Source of the DNA: an uncultured Chromatiaceae bacterium
Lineage (GTDB): Bacteria > Pseudomonadota > Gammaproteobacteria > Tenderiales > Tenderiaceae
DNA length: 38,317 nt
NCBI GenBank assembly: GCA_945787785.1
Contig: CALZIO010000023.1
Location: 1-38,317 of the forward strand
Direction: 5' to 3'
The position numbers and the translations under genes were made by a program. Position 1 is the stretch's first letter. Each line of letters starts with the position of its first letter. Under the pieces are notes generated by a model that saw nothing but the letters and a program-made list of their open reading frames with translations, searched no databases and was not told the origin of the DNA. Below are positions 1 to 8,776 of the stretch, piece by piece.

Positions 1-5
1 AAAAT

Positions 6-99
6 CCCCGCCGCAAGCGGACGGGGTATTGCTAAGGAGTTGCCCGGGAATCTAAAGACTCCCATCGCAACAGTTTTTCTCTCGTGGCAAGCCACGGGG
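6..99. repeat. Pair of GC-rich hairpins, possible mobile-element end
   Basis: Two strong hairpins lie close together. The first is CCCCG-CCGC-AA-GCGG-A-CGGGG (6-26, one bulged A), the second CGTGGC-AA-GCCACG (83-96). Both share a GCAAGC-type apex, which suggests they belong to one repeated unit. No coding region can be read through them. They stand directly in front of the broken ligA remnant, so this stretch may be the edge of an insertion element or a MITE-like repeat that replaced the 5' part of that gene. The hairpins are seen directly; the mobile-element origin is inference. Confidence 0.4.
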
Positions 100-129
100 A
101 ATTACACCCTCAGAGATTTAATGAAATAG

Positions 130-386
<257 letters not shown>

Positions 387-743
387 TTTTTTATAGCATG
401 ATATTCGAGCACACAGATAAACAGTCTTGCTAAAAGTTAAATCTGTGATGGTTTATCAGTTATTTCTTATTATCTAAAACCGAACGTTCAAGCCGTTGCT
501 ATTTTAACAACTAATCCTTTGTATCTATTTGATGCTGATATGTCGAAATTCAAATCCTCTAGGTCAAAAAGGTTTAGTTGTTTGATTATCCAACTTCTTA
601 TAAGCTGAGCATCGGTTTGATCGTGGGGTTTTATTCCTTAACAGAAATGCATGACCAGTCAAACATAACGCTGTATCATTAATTACTAACGGGGCACTAA
701 TAAACAGTACCATTACACAATGAATCTGTTTATACTAGGGCGC
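387..743. other. AT-rich intergenic stretch without a recognisable gene
   Basis: No open frame with coding character, no tRNA and no strong terminator is seen between the ligA remnant and the transposase. The stretch is AT-rich and should contain the left end of the IS630 element, but I could not pair a convincing terminal inverted repeat with the sequence after 1769. Confidence 0.5.
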
Positions 744-1769
744 ATGAAATATGATGCAAGAAAGATCACCACAGAAGAACAGCACCTCATACGAAAATTA
801 GCCGTTCAAAGAGTATTTGATGGAGAATCAGCTGCAGAAGTCACTCGCAGCTTCGGTTTGGGAGGTAAAACCATATTCACTTGGCTGAGAGTTGCTCGAG
901 AAAAAGGCATAGACGCATTAGCACCAAAAGCGAGATCAGGACGCAACAGAAAACTATCGCCCCTTGAAGAGCAGGAGGTAAAGCACTGGGTAATAGGTGG
1001 TGATCCACGCCCACACGGTTTTGATTTTGGCTTATGGACACGTCAAATTGTAGCGGACTTGATAAACGACAAGTTTGGCATAGAAATGAGTCAATCAGGT
1101 GTTGGGAAATTGCTTCGCAGGCTTGATTTAACCCCACAAAAGCCTCTGCGGCGAGCTTACGAAAGAGATGAAAAAGCCGTGACGGAATGGGTTGAAAAGG
1201 TATACCCAAGAGTCAAAAAGATAGCTAAAAAGACAGGCGCAGAGATATTTTGGCTAGATGAAGCATCCATTCGGTCTGATGACCCACTGCAAAGAACATG
1301 GGGCGAAAAAGGAAAGACGCCTGTTGTCAAAACCAGCGGTCAACGGCAATCTATTAACGCGATCTCAGCGTTATCAAATAAAGGTGGTTTTTGGTATCAC
1401 GTTTACAATGGAAAATTTACAGCGGATAAATGCATTGCGTGCTTTCAACAGTTTTTAAAGAACAGAAAATCACGAATCATTCTTATCGTCGATGGTCACC
1501 CGGTACATAAATCAAAAAGAGTTATGGAATACATTGAATCTCTGGAAGGAAGGATAGAAATAGTTTTTCTTCCGCCTTACGCACCCGACTTGAACCCCGA
1601 CGAGCTAGTTTGGAATCAGATGAGAAATGTTGGTACGTCAAAAAAGCCGCTTAAGAAGGGTGAGTCATTAATGAATCGAGCAATTCTGGATTTGGAGCGG
1701 ATTAAACGAAACAAAACACTCGTTAGATCCTTCTTTGAAGAGAAGACGGTATCCTTCGCTGCTGCCTAG
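744..1769 (+). mobile_element. IS630-family transposase (DDE), apparently intact
   Basis: Cuts and joins the ends of an IS630/Tc1-mariner-like element, normally at TA targets. The N-terminus is a helix-turn-helix with an IS630 winged-helix arrangement (GESAAEVTRSFGLGGKTIF; 'WTRQIVADLI' second HTH). The catalytic triad is visible: WLDEASIR (first Asp), IVDGHPVHKS (second Asp) and LPPYAPDLNPDELVWNQ (Glu), the classical IS630 signature spacing. An in-frame ATG at 720 gives eight extra residues; 744 (MKYDARKI) is preferred because the family usually begins this way and AGGG precedes it. No frameshift or internal stop is seen, so the protein may be active. Neighbours are a decayed ligA end and a secreted esterase, consistent with an accessory insertion site. 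Terminal repeats were not resolved. Confidence 0.9.
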
Positions 1770-1808
1770 GTAGTATATTCCCATAAACGCATAACTAAGG
1801 AAATGTTC

Positions 1809-3068
1809 ATGCTAAACAGAAAGGACGTAAAAACCGCTTTATTGGCACTGGCCATTGCCAGCCCAATAGGAGCATCAGGCGCTGGTTTTGAAAATATATA
1901 CGTGGTTGGAGACAGCCTCTCAGATCAAGGAAATCTATTTATAGAAATAGGTGTTCCGGGTGATCCTTATTGGCAGGGGCGTTTTGCTGACGGAGAAGTT
2001 TATACGGATGCGCTGGCTGAGACCTTAGGTATTAACTTAACTCCATCATCGCTGGGTGGTAATAATTTTGCAGATGGTGGGGCCAGGACAGACTATCATG
2101 TGGTCGAAGACGATAACGTTAAACCGTTTCCTGTGAATTATCTCGGTCAGGGTGGTAGTCTGGATGAGGATCAGTACCCATGGACGTTGAATGCCCAGGT
2201 GGAAACTTTCGTCTTACGGGGAGAAAAAACAGGGCCAGATGCACTATACGTGGTTTTTGCCGGCGCTAACGATCTTTCCGATTTGATCACCATGGTCGCA
2301 CTCTGCTCTCCGGGTACCGTCTTCGAAGTTTTCTGCCAAGGCCGAGGAAATCCTGCGGAAACCATCCCCGTGGTGGTAAGTGGGATAAACAATGCCATCG
2401 CCGCTTTTGTAGAGGCCGGGGCTAGATACATCCTGGTCCCCAATATGCCGAACTTGGGTGTAATACCCGCTGCGACCGAGACTGATGCTATTATTCCGGG
2501 ATTTTCTGACCTGGCAACCTCATTGAGCAGTTCGTATAACGAGGCCTTTGAGGGGATGCTGGCGGGGTGGGAAGCAAGTGGAGTGAACATCATCCGCTTC
2601 GACACGTACTCCCTAATTACCTCGGTAGTGGCAACCCCGGAAGCGTTTGGTTTCTTAAATGCGGCGGAGCCCTGCTTCACAGGATTTGTTGGAGAGCCTG
2701 GCGTTGTTTGTAATGACCCGGATTCCTACGTCTTCTGGGATAAAGAACATCCAACCGCAGCGTTTCATGCCTTCCTGGCGGAACAGATAGCAGATCAGAT
2801 AAAGTTACCCATAGTGCTAGCCGACCTGGACAAGCAGGTGAGTGAGCTCAATACCAAAAAAGGAGTTAAGGTCTCCCTCAACGATAAGCTGGACGGTGCC
2901 TGGAAGCTCATTGCTGATGTAAACAGCGCCAATGATCATGCAGCAGTTAGCAAGCTGAAGGAATTCATCAAGTTGGTCAAAGCTCGGCAAGGCAAGCAAA
3001 TAACGGAAGAGAATGCCGCTTCATTGATCGAACTTGCAATGCAGGCCCTTGCACTGCTTGAAGCCTGA
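1809..3068 (+). CDS. Secreted SGNH/GDSL-family esterase or lipase with C-terminal helical (FIMAH-like) domain
   Basis: Hydrolyses ester bonds, probably of lipids, outside the cytoplasm; the substrate is unknown. A signal peptide (VKTALLALAIASPIGASGAG) leads the protein. SGNH blocks are all present: VVGDSLSDQGN (nucleophile Ser), GGNNFADGGA (oxyanion Gly), FAGANDLSD (GxND) and WDKEHPTAAFH (Asp and His). The last ~80 residues are a separate helical module with LKEFIKLVKARQGKQIT and repeated Ala/Leu, resembling the FIMAH-type domain attached to secreted enzymes; that assignment is inference. ATG codons occur at 1803 and 1809; the AAGG at 1797-1800 is too close to 1803 (2 nt) and better placed for 1809. 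A terminator hairpin follows. It stands next to an IS630 element, so recent acquisition is possible. Confidence 0.85.
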   Translation: MLNRKDVKTALLALAIASPIGASGAGFENIYVVGDSLSDQGNLFIEIGVPGDPYWQGRFADGEVYTDALAETLGINLTPSSLGGNNFADGGARTDYHVVEDDNVKPFPVNYLGQGGSLDEDQYPWTLNAQVETFVLRGEKTGPDALYVVFAGANDLSDLITMVALCSPGTVFEVFCQGRGNPAETIPVVVSGINNAIAAFVEAGARYILVPNMPNLGVIPAATETDAIIPGFSDLATSLSSSYNEAFEGMLAGWEASGVNIIRFDTYSLITSVVATPEAFGFLNAAEPCFTGFVGEPGVVCNDPDSYVFWDKEHPTAAFHAFLAEQIADQIKLPIVLADLDKQVSELNTKKGVKVSLNDKLDGAWKLIADVNSANDHAAVSKLKEFIKLVKARQGKQITEENAASLIELAMQALALLEA

Positions 3069-3085
3069 TAAGGAGATTCTGATAA

Positions 3086-3114
3086 ATGGCCCGGAGCGTA
3101 CTACACCGGGCCAT
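3086..3114. terminator. Bidirectional terminator between convergent genes
   Basis: ATGGCCCGG and CCGGGCCAT form a perfect 9-bp stem around an 11-nt loop, followed by CTTTAA on the + strand and by a T-rich run on the - strand. It separates the esterase from the convergent parvulin gene and can serve both. Confidence 0.75.
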
Positions 3115-3120
3115 CTTTAA

Positions 3121-3921
3121 CTAATTCATTAATTCAATTTTAGCCTTTTTCTGTAGTTCCGCGATGTAGTTCTGAACTAATTGTTCAGTTAATGACTGTT
3201 TGATCTGAACGCTCATTTGTTCAAAAGGCGGTACTTGTATTGGTCTACTTTGTTCAACAAGGATAACGTGAAAACCAAATGTGGTTGCTGCCGGTTTGAC
3301 ACTGTGTTTGCCTACATCGGTGTTTTTGACTGACTCACCAAATGCTGCGGGCATTTTAGATGTGTGCATCCAGCCCAGTTCACCACCACGAGCTGCACTG
3401 CTATCTGTAGAAACAGCCTGAGCGACCTTGGCAAAGTCCTCACCTTTGTTGAGGCGTGCTATGACATCATTTGCTTCAGCTTCAGTGCTAACAAGGATAT
3501 GGCTGACTTTGTATTCAACTTCTTTACGGTTGGCAAAATTGTTATCGTAATAAGCCCTAACCTGGGCATCTGTTATTGGCTTTTCCGTTAATATAGTGGC
3601 TATTAAGGCTTGTGAAATAACTTCACGGCGCTGATTTTCCAGTGCAATTTTTACGATCTCACGTTCATCGTATTTTTGACGCATTGCTTCCTGAAATAAC
3701 AGTTCGCGTCCAATATATGCTTTTAATAGCTGAGTGCGGACATTCTGTTCTTGCAAGTTAGCTTGAGGGTTCTTCACTTTCGCATAGGTCAGTAATTCCG
3801 TTGCCATAATTGGTTCACCATTTACTTCAGCGATCGCTTTATCATTTTCTACGGCATAGGGTGTCGATATAAAAGTTGTGAATAATGCAATGGCGGAAAA
3901 CGACTTGACTAGTTTATGCAT
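3121..3921 (-). CDS. Periplasmic peptidylprolyl isomerase, parvulin (PpiC/PrsA) type
   Basis: Catalyses cis-trans isomerisation of prolyl bonds and probably assists folding of exported proteins. It begins with a signal peptide (residues 1-23, ending PYA). An N-terminal helical chaperone segment with repeated Gln/Glu/Ala (VNGEPIMATELLTYAK...) precedes the parvulin domain at about residues 130-235, recognisable by YKVSHILVSTEAEA, GEDFAKVAQAVSTD, ARGGELGWM and TTFGFHVILV. A C-terminal helix (SLTEQLVQNYIAELQKKAKI) closes the protein. At 266 residues it has the length of single-domain parvulin lipases' helpers such as Pseudomonas and Xanthomonas PpiC-like proteins, shorter than SurA. It lacks a lipobox cysteine, so it should be soluble in the periplasm rather than a lipoprotein. 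It follows bolA in the same direction, about 50 bp away. Confidence 0.88.
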   Translation of the reverse strand: MHKLVKSFSAIALFTTFISTPYAVENDKAIAEVNGEPIMATELLTYAKVKNPQANLQEQNVRTQLLKAYIGRELLFQEAMRQKYDEREIVKIALENQRREVISQALIATILTEKPITDAQVRAYYDNNFANRKEVEYKVSHILVSTEAEANDVIARLNKGEDFAKVAQAVSTDSSAARGGELGWMHTSKMPAAFGESVKNTDVGKHSVKPAATTFGFHVILVEQSRPIQVPPFEQMSVQIKQSLTEQLVQNYIAELQKKAKIELMN

Positions 3922-3972
3922 TTGTTTGGTCCTTTAACTGGAGGTGATAGTTTAATTATAAGTAAGTAATGA

Positions 3973-4251
3973 TTAAGGCTGCTGTGAGCTTATTTCAGCA
4001 GGAGTGTTGGCTTGAATGCTGAGGGCATGAATTTCCGCGCTCATAAGATCACCAACCGCGTCATAGACAAGCCGATGTCGTTGCACCAGATTTTTCCCCT
4101 CAAATTCTGTAGAGGTAATGCGCACGGTATAATGCCCCCCCTTTGCGCCATGGCCTGCATGCAGATGACTATCATCGATGAGCTCCAGTTTTTCAGGTCG
4201 GAGTGTGTCTTCGATTCGTTGGCGTATCAACTCTTCACGTTCAATCGTCAT
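3973..4251 (-). CDS. bolA: BolA-family protein
   Basis: BolA proteins partner monothiol glutaredoxins in iron-sulfur handling and affect cell shape and stress responses. The 92-residue product starts MTIEREELIRQRIEDTL; an open frame continues upstream but overlaps the yciI-like gene, and the family's usual N-terminus fits the internal ATG at 4249-4251. The class II KH-like fold is recognised from LIDDSHLHAGH, GGHYTVRITS and the invariant RHRLVYDAVGDLM segment followed by IHALSIQ. The conserved His in RHR, the usual Fe-S ligand shared with glutaredoxin, is present. The start codon lies one base after the stop of the yciI-like gene, which implies translational coupling within a yciB-yciI-bolA operon. 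Confidence 0.92.
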   Translation of the reverse strand: MTIEREELIRQRIEDTLRPEKLELIDDSHLHAGHGAKGGHYTVRITSTEFEGKNLVQRHRLVYDAVGDLMSAEIHALSIQANTPAEISSQQP

Positions 4252-4252
4252 C

Positions 4253-4552
4253 TTAGGGCAATACCTTTTTGAATGGCTTAATGGTAACACTTTCATAAAC
4301 CCCCGCAGCAACATAGGGATCTTGATCAGCCCAGGTTTGCGCGGTTTCAAGTGAATCAAATTCTGCTACTATCAGGCTGCCACTGAATCCAGCAGGGCCA
4401 GGATCGATGTTGTCGATAGCCGGGAAGGGACCAGCGACAAGCAGGCGGCCTTCCTGCTTAAGTGCTTCGAGCCGTTTGATATGGTCGGGGCGGGCAGCGA
4501 GGCGCTTTTCCAGGCTGTTTTCCGTATCCTGACCAATGATTGTGTAGAGCAC
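4253..4552 (-). CDS. yciI: YciI-family protein
   Basis: Small dimeric ferredoxin-like-fold protein of the YCII family; in E. coli YciI the biochemical role is unsettled, though an active-site-like His/Asp pair is conserved. Here MLYTIIGQD starts the fold, [17 protein letters not shown] contains the characteristic RPxH motif, followed by LVAGPFP and the C-terminal [15 protein letters not shown] helix, all typical. The start codon is GTG at 4550-4552 and overlaps the TAG stop of yciB by one base (TAGTG), and bolA starts one base after the stop, so the three genes are almost certainly one transcript. Length 99 residues equals the family norm. Confidence 0.9.
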   Translation of the reverse strand: MLYTIIGQDTENSLEKRLAARPDHIKRLEALKQEGRLLVAGPFPAIDNIDPGPAGFSGSLIVAEFDSLETAQTWADQDPYVAAGVYESVTIKPFKKVLP

Positions 4553-5115
4553 TATGATTCCTCCTTGGTATCAGTTGATTCTGGCTCCTTGATATAACGA
4601 CCGATAAAAAATGCCTGGGCGATGATGAAAACAAATGTCAGGCCAATCATGCCGAACAGTTTGAAATTGACCCAGGTATCGGTGTCATAATGGCCCGAAA
4701 AAGCAACGTAGAGATTCAGAAATCCGAGGAAGATAAAAAATACTGCCCAGGCAATATTTAGTCTGGGCCAGATGTGAGCAGGAAGCTCAACATTGCTCTC
4801 CATCATGCGTTGCACAATCGGTTTTTTACCGATGAACTGACTGCCGATGAACACCACACCAAATAGCCAGTTAACTACGGTTGGTTTCCATTTGATAAAG
4901 TTTTCATCCTGAAAAACCAGTGTTGCACCGCCCAGCACGACTATCAGTAACAAGGTGATGACATGCATTTTTTCAACGCGGCGATGTTGTAACCAGAACC
5001 ATCCCACCTGGATGAATGAAGCCAGAATAGCTACAGCTGTCGCGACGAAAATGTCGTAGGCCTTGTAGGCGATGAAAAACAATAGGATGGGAAAAAAGTC
5101 AAACAGGAATTTCAT
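4552..5115 (-). CDS. yciB: Inner-membrane septation protein YciB (IspZ/IspA family)
   Basis: Polytopic inner-membrane protein associated with cell-envelope synthesis and septation; it interacts with elongasome and divisome components in enterics. The 187-residue product begins [20 protein letters not shown], an exact family hallmark, and contains about five to six hydrophobic segments. Further family motifs are [20 protein letters not shown] and a [19 protein letters not shown] segment with VNFKLFG downstream. It is first in the leftward yciB-yciI-bolA operon and is divergent from rnm across about 100 bp. Confidence 0.93.
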   Translation of the reverse strand: MKFLFDFFPILLFFIAYKAYDIFVATAVAILASFIQVGWFWLQHRRVEKMHVITLLLIVVLGGATLVFQDENFIKWKPTVVNWLFGVVFIGSQFIGKKPIVQRMMESNVELPAHIWPRLNIAWAVFFIFLGFLNLYVAFSGHYDTDTWVNFKLFGMIGLTFVFIIAQAFFIGRYIKEPESTDTKEES

Positions 5116-5218
5116 GGAATCCTCAATAATTAGGTAAAGGCGAGCTTCGATTCGTGCTCGCTAAATGTGGGCAAAGATTCTATCATAGGCGGCTTTGTGC
5201 TTGTAACTCGTGAATTAA

Positions 5219-6067
5219 ATGGAACCCTCTAATAAATACAGACAATATGATCTGCATTGCCATTCAACCGCCTCGGATGGTGAACTTACCCCGGTGGAGT
5301 TGGTAAAACACGCAGTCGAGTGTGGTGTAGATGTTCTGGCGCTGACTGATCATGATGTGACTGATGGCTTGTCGGCTGCGGCAGAAGAGGCACGTCGGCA
5401 TGATCTGGAATTTATTTCCGGGGTGGAAATATCAGCCAACTGGAATGGGAATCTCATTCATATTGTCGGGTTAAATTTTGATGTTGAAAATTCACAGCTG
5501 CAAGACGGCTTGGCGGGCTTGCGGGAGCAACGCACAGAACGTGCTGCCGAAATGGCACGCCTTCTGACTAAAGCTGGCATGCCGGGTAGTCTGGAAGGCG
5601 CACAAAGTTTCTCAAGTGGACAAATTTTAAGCCGCACCCATTTTGCCCAGTTTCTATTACAAGCGGGTCATATAAAAACCATGCAAGAGGCCTTTGACCG
5701 TTATATTGGTGCGGGTAAACCGGCCTATGTTGCCGCTGAGTGGACCAGCCTGAAGCAAGCGGTTGACTGGATTACTGCTGCCGGTGGTCAGGCAGTGATT
5801 GCCCATCCAGGTCGTTACAAGTTGTCTGCAACAAAACTGCGTCAATTGATAGAAGCATTTAAGGCTGCTGGGGGCAAAGGGCTGGAAGTGATTTCCGGTA
5901 AGCAGGATATTAATATGACGCGCAACCTGGCTGATTACATAATCCGCTACCAATTATTTGCCTCAGTGGGTTCTGATTATCATGGCCCTAGTCAGGTTTG
6001 GCGCAATATGGGCAAGATGCCTACAATACCGAAGGGCTGCCAGCCCATATGGAATCTGTGGGCTTAG
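5219..6067 (+). CDS. rnm: PHP-domain phosphoesterase Rnm (RNase AM, YciV/TrpH family)
   Basis: Members dephosphorylate 3',5'-nucleoside bisphosphates and trim the 5' ends of rRNA in E. coli. Metal-binding PHP motifs are visible in order: DLHCHSTASDGELTP (HxH), ALTDHDVTDG, EFISGVEISANW, IAHPGRYK and GSDYHGPSQ. At 282 residues it is of normal length. The start (ATG 5219) has little Shine-Dalgarno signal, but no upstream alternative keeps the HxH motif so near the N-terminus. It begins a rightward gene series and is followed 33 bp later by yciO, as in enteric bacteria where rnm and yciO are also neighbours. Confidence 0.92.
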   Translation: MEPSNKYRQYDLHCHSTASDGELTPVELVKHAVECGVDVLALTDHDVTDGLSAAAEEARRHDLEFISGVEISANWNGNLIHIVGLNFDVENSQLQDGLAGLREQRTERAAEMARLLTKAGMPGSLEGAQSFSSGQILSRTHFAQFLLQAGHIKTMQEAFDRYIGAGKPAYVAAEWTSLKQAVDWITAAGGQAVIAHPGRYKLSATKLRQLIEAFKAAGGKGLEVISGKQDINMTRNLADYIIRYQLFASVGSDYHGPSQVWRNMGKMPTIPKGCQPIWNLWA

Positions 6068-6100
6068 CACGATGGCTAAAGACATAATTAAGGACAATAA

Positions 6101-6721
6101 ATGAGCCAGTTTTTCCAGATTCACCCGGATAATCCTCAGTTGAGATTGATCCGCGGTGCAGTGGATATTATCAAGGCGGGTGGGGTAGTGATCTATCCAA
6201 CTGACTCCTGTTATGCCCTGGGTTGCCAGATTGGGAATAAAAAGGCCGTCGAGCGGATACAGCAAATCAGACAGCTGGACAGCAAACATAATTTCACAAT
6301 AATCTGCCGTCACATGGCAGAGATGTCTGAGTATGCCATGGTCGACAATATTGCCTATCGCCTGATCAAGGGCATCACTCCAGGGCCTTATACCTTCGTA
6401 CTGCCGGCAACGAAGATTGTGCCAAAGCGCTTACTGCACCCAAAACGTAAAACAATTGGGATTCGTGTGCCGGATAATGCCATCACTCTGGCGCTTCTGG
6501 ATGAGCTGGGTGAGCCAATGTTAAGCTCGACAATGCATTTGCCCGGGGATGAGTTTCCAATGATTGATCCCTACGAAATGAAAGACACGATGGGCAACCA
6601 GGTGGATCTGATCATCGACGGTGGCTATTGCGGTCTGGAGCCAACCACCGTAATAGAAATGTTGGGCGAAGTTCCCGAAATCGTACGCCGTGGAAAAGGG
6701 GCAGATGAGCTTGTGCTTTAA
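6101..6721 (+). CDS. yciO: YciO-type YrdC/Sua5 domain protein (L-threonylcarbamoyladenylate synthase family)
   Basis: The YrdC fold makes threonylcarbamoyl-AMP for t6A37 tRNA modification; YciO paralogues retain the fold and reduced activity, and their physiological role is less certain. Visible features are GGVVIYPTDSCYALGCQI (substrate-binding strand and PTDT-like motif), QLDSKHNFTIICRHM, the TPGPYTFVLPAT motif, RKTIGIRVPDN and a C-terminal EPTTVIEM. The 206-residue length equals that of E. coli YciO, and the missing C-terminal Sua5 domain distinguishes it from full Sua5 enzymes. It is in the rnm-yciO pair. The stop overlaps a short AT-rich inverted repeat. Confidence 0.9.
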   Translation: MSQFFQIHPDNPQLRLIRGAVDIIKAGGVVIYPTDSCYALGCQIGNKKAVERIQQIRQLDSKHNFTIICRHMAEMSEYAMVDNIAYRLIKGITPGPYTFVLPATKIVPKRLLHPKRKTIGIRVPDNAITLALLDELGEPMLSSTMHLPGDEFPMIDPYEMKDTMGNQVDLIIDGGYCGLEPTTVIEMLGEVPEIVRRGKGADELVL

Positions 6722-6741
6722 CTTAATGTTATACATTAAGT
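6721..6741. repeat. Short inverted repeat after yciO
   Basis: ACTTAATG and CATTAAGT form a perfect 8-bp stem around TTATA. It starts in the yciO stop codon. It could be a weak terminator or an RNA-stabilising structure, but it lacks a GC-rich stem and a U tract. Confidence 0.4.
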
Positions 6742-6809
6742 TATGACCCTATCCTGAATAAAATTAGTAAATAAATGGATGAAGTAAAACTACAGGTTAT
6801 ACTGCCCCG

Positions 6810-7502
6810 ATGATGGAATTAAGCCTGGTACAGAAAATAGCCGTATGGACGCTTCCAATTCTTTTCGCTATTACTGTGCATGAGGTCGCCCATGGCTGGG
6901 TAGCGAAACGTTTAGGTGACCCGACCGCCTATATGATGGGGCGGTTAACACTCAATCCTTTTAAACATATAGATCTCATCGGCACTGTTTTTGTGCCATT
7001 GGTTCTGCTTATGCTGGGTGGTTTTATTTTTGGCTGGGCCAAGCCGGTGCCCGTGACTTGGCAGAACCTCCGCAATCCGAAGCGGGACATGGCCATCGTT
7101 GCACTCGCTGGACCCATGGCAAACTTAGTCATGGCCGTAATGTGGGCTATTTTGATGCGACTATTAGTGGGTTTAAGTGGAAGCGAAAGTACTGTTGTTT
7201 ACGGATTATTTGTATGCTCAGCTGGTATTTTTATCAATAGTGTATTGATGGTATTGAACTTGTTACCATTACCTCCATTGGATGGTGGCCGTATCATGAC
7301 CGGTATTCTGCCCGGTCCACTTGCTTATAAATTCTCTAGAATTGAGCCTTATGGATTCTTTATTTTGTTAGGATTACTGGTAATAGGTTGGTTAGGATTA
7401 ATTTTATCCCCAGTTTTATATATAGTTTTGGGCGTACTTAGTTCAATTGGCGGTATTTCTCTCTCCACTCTTAGTTCATTCATAAATGCTTTATATGGTT
7501 AA
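6810..7502 (+). CDS. Site-2 protease family (M50) zinc metalloprotease, Rip/YwhC-like
   Basis: Predicted intramembrane zinc protease of the compact M50 group with no PDZ domain. The zinc motif HEVAHGW is inside the first membrane segment (residues 24-28), and the third ligand sits in NLLPLPPLDGGRIMTGILP near residue 155. The typical LTLNPFKHIDLIGT and FGWAKPVPV motifs are present. Four to five membrane spans fill the remainder. The substrate is unknown; no anti-sigma factor gene is nearby. Two ATG codons (6810 and 6813) follow a TATACT element only about ten bases upstream, so the promoter position is doubtful. It lies between yciO and trpS, a common order in gammaproteobacteria. Confidence 0.92.
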   Translation: MMELSLVQKIAVWTLPILFAITVHEVAHGWVAKRLGDPTAYMMGRLTLNPFKHIDLIGTVFVPLVLLMLGGFIFGWAKPVPVTWQNLRNPKRDMAIVALAGPMANLVMAVMWAILMRLLVGLSGSESTVVYGLFVCSAGIFINSVLMVLNLLPLPPLDGGRIMTGILPGPLAYKFSRIEPYGFFILLGLLVIGWLGLILSPVLYIVLGVLSSIGGISLSTLSSFINALYG

Positions 7503-7555
7503 GATCACTAACATATTAAGCTTAAAAAGTTAATAAAGAAACTCAGGAGGAATAT

Positions 7556-8773
7556 TTGAACACGGTTCCAAGCCAACACCAACGCGTTCTGTCCGGGATG
7601 CGTCCGACTGGAAAGCTTCATCTGGGGCACTATCACGGGGTTTTAAAAAACTGGGTCCAGCTGCAGCACGAATATGACTGCTTCTTCTTTGTAGCGGACT
7701 GGCACGCCCTGACCACTGAATACGACAACACCGCCATCATTGCCGAGAGTGTTTGGGATATGGTGATCGACTGGCTGGCGGCGGGTGTCAATCCAGGTTC
7801 GGCCAAGGTGTTCATCCAGTCACAAGTGCCTGAACATGCAGAGCTGCACCTGTTGTTGAGCATGATGACCCCTCTGGGTTGGCTTGAGCGCGTACCCACC
7901 TACAAGGATCAACAGGAAAAGTTGAAAGAGAAAGACTTGGCCACGTATGGGTTTCTTGGTTATCCGCTGCTACAAAGTGCAGACATCCTTATGTATAAAG
8001 CTGGCCTGGTACCTGTCGGTGAAGATCAGGTAGCCCATATTGAATTGACCCGTGAAGTGGCGCGCCGTTTTAATCATCTCTACGGTCGTGAGACAGGCTT
8101 TGAAGATAAGGCTGAAGCGGCCGCCAGGAAAATGGGAAAGAAAAACTCCAAACTCTACAAAGAGTTGCGTAAGAAATATCAAGAACAAGGTGATGATGAG
8201 TCGCTTGAAACAGCACGGGCCTTGCTGGAGTCTCAGCAAAATATAACCTTAAATGACCGCGAAAGACTCTTCGGTTATCTTGAGGGTGGGGGTAAAATAA
8301 TCCTGCCTGAACCTCAGCCACTGCTGACCAAGGCTTCAAAAATGCCGGGGCTGGATGGACAGAAGATGTCAAAGTCGTATGGCAATACCATTGGTCTGCG
8401 GGAAGACCCAGCCGAGGTAGAGAAGAAACTGCGGACCATGCCGACCGATCCGGCCCGCGTGCGCAAGACTGATCCGGGGGAGCCAGAGAAGTGCCCTGTG
8501 TGGCAGTTGCATTTGGTGTATTCGGACGACGAGGTGAAGGAGTGGGTGCAACAGGGCTGTCGCTCAGCGGGTATTGGTTGCCTTGATTGCAAACAGCCTG
8601 TGATAGATGAAGTGATTAAAGAACAGGCACCCATGCGAGAACGGGCAGAAGAGTTTATCAATAACCCCAACCTCGTTCGCAATCTAATCAATGAGGGGAG
8701 TGAACAAGCTAGGGAAGAGGCACGTAAGACTTTGGAAGAAGTGCGTCAATCAATGGGCCTGGAGTATCGTTAA
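7556..8773 (+). CDS. trpS: Tryptophan--tRNA ligase
   Basis: Charges tRNA-Trp with tryptophan using ATP; cytoplasmic class I synthetase. The HIGH-type motif is PTGKLHLGHYHG (residues 18-28) and the KMSKS motif is GQKMSKSYGN (270-274). TYKDQQ, GYPLLQSADILMYKA and VPVGEDQVAHIEL are diagnostic of TrpS. The product is 405 residues, longer than the roughly 330-residue compact form, because about 65 charged residues (183-248) are inserted before the KMSKS loop; similar long forms are known in some proteobacteria. The start is TTG, supported by a strong CAGGAGG six bases upstream and by the absence of an in-frame ATG before the HIGH motif. It is followed closely by scpA. Confidence 0.96.
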   Translation: MNTVPSQHQRVLSGMRPTGKLHLGHYHGVLKNWVQLQHEYDCFFFVADWHALTTEYDNTAIIAESVWDMVIDWLAAGVNPGSAKVFIQSQVPEHAELHLLLSMMTPLGWLERVPTYKDQQEKLKEKDLATYGFLGYPLLQSADILMYKAGLVPVGEDQVAHIELTREVARRFNHLYGRETGFEDKAEAAARKMGKKNSKLYKELRKKYQEQGDDESLETARALLESQQNITLNDRERLFGYLEGGGKIILPEPQPLLTKASKMPGLDGQKMSKSYGNTIGLREDPAEVEKKLRTMPTDPARVRKTDPGEPEKCPVWQLHLVYSDDEVKEWVQQGCRSAGIGCLDCKQPVIDEVIKEQAPMRERAEEFINNPNLVRNLINEGSEQAREEARKTLEEVRQSMGLEYR

Positions 8774-8776
8774 TCG

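Noticed and set aside
535-575. AATTCAAATCC resembling a tRNA T-loop
   Set aside because: No acceptor, D- or anticodon stem can be formed around it.
744-1769. Terminal inverted repeats for the IS630 element
   Set aside because: Several candidate alignments between 640-743 and 1770-1800 gave only about half matches, no better than chance.
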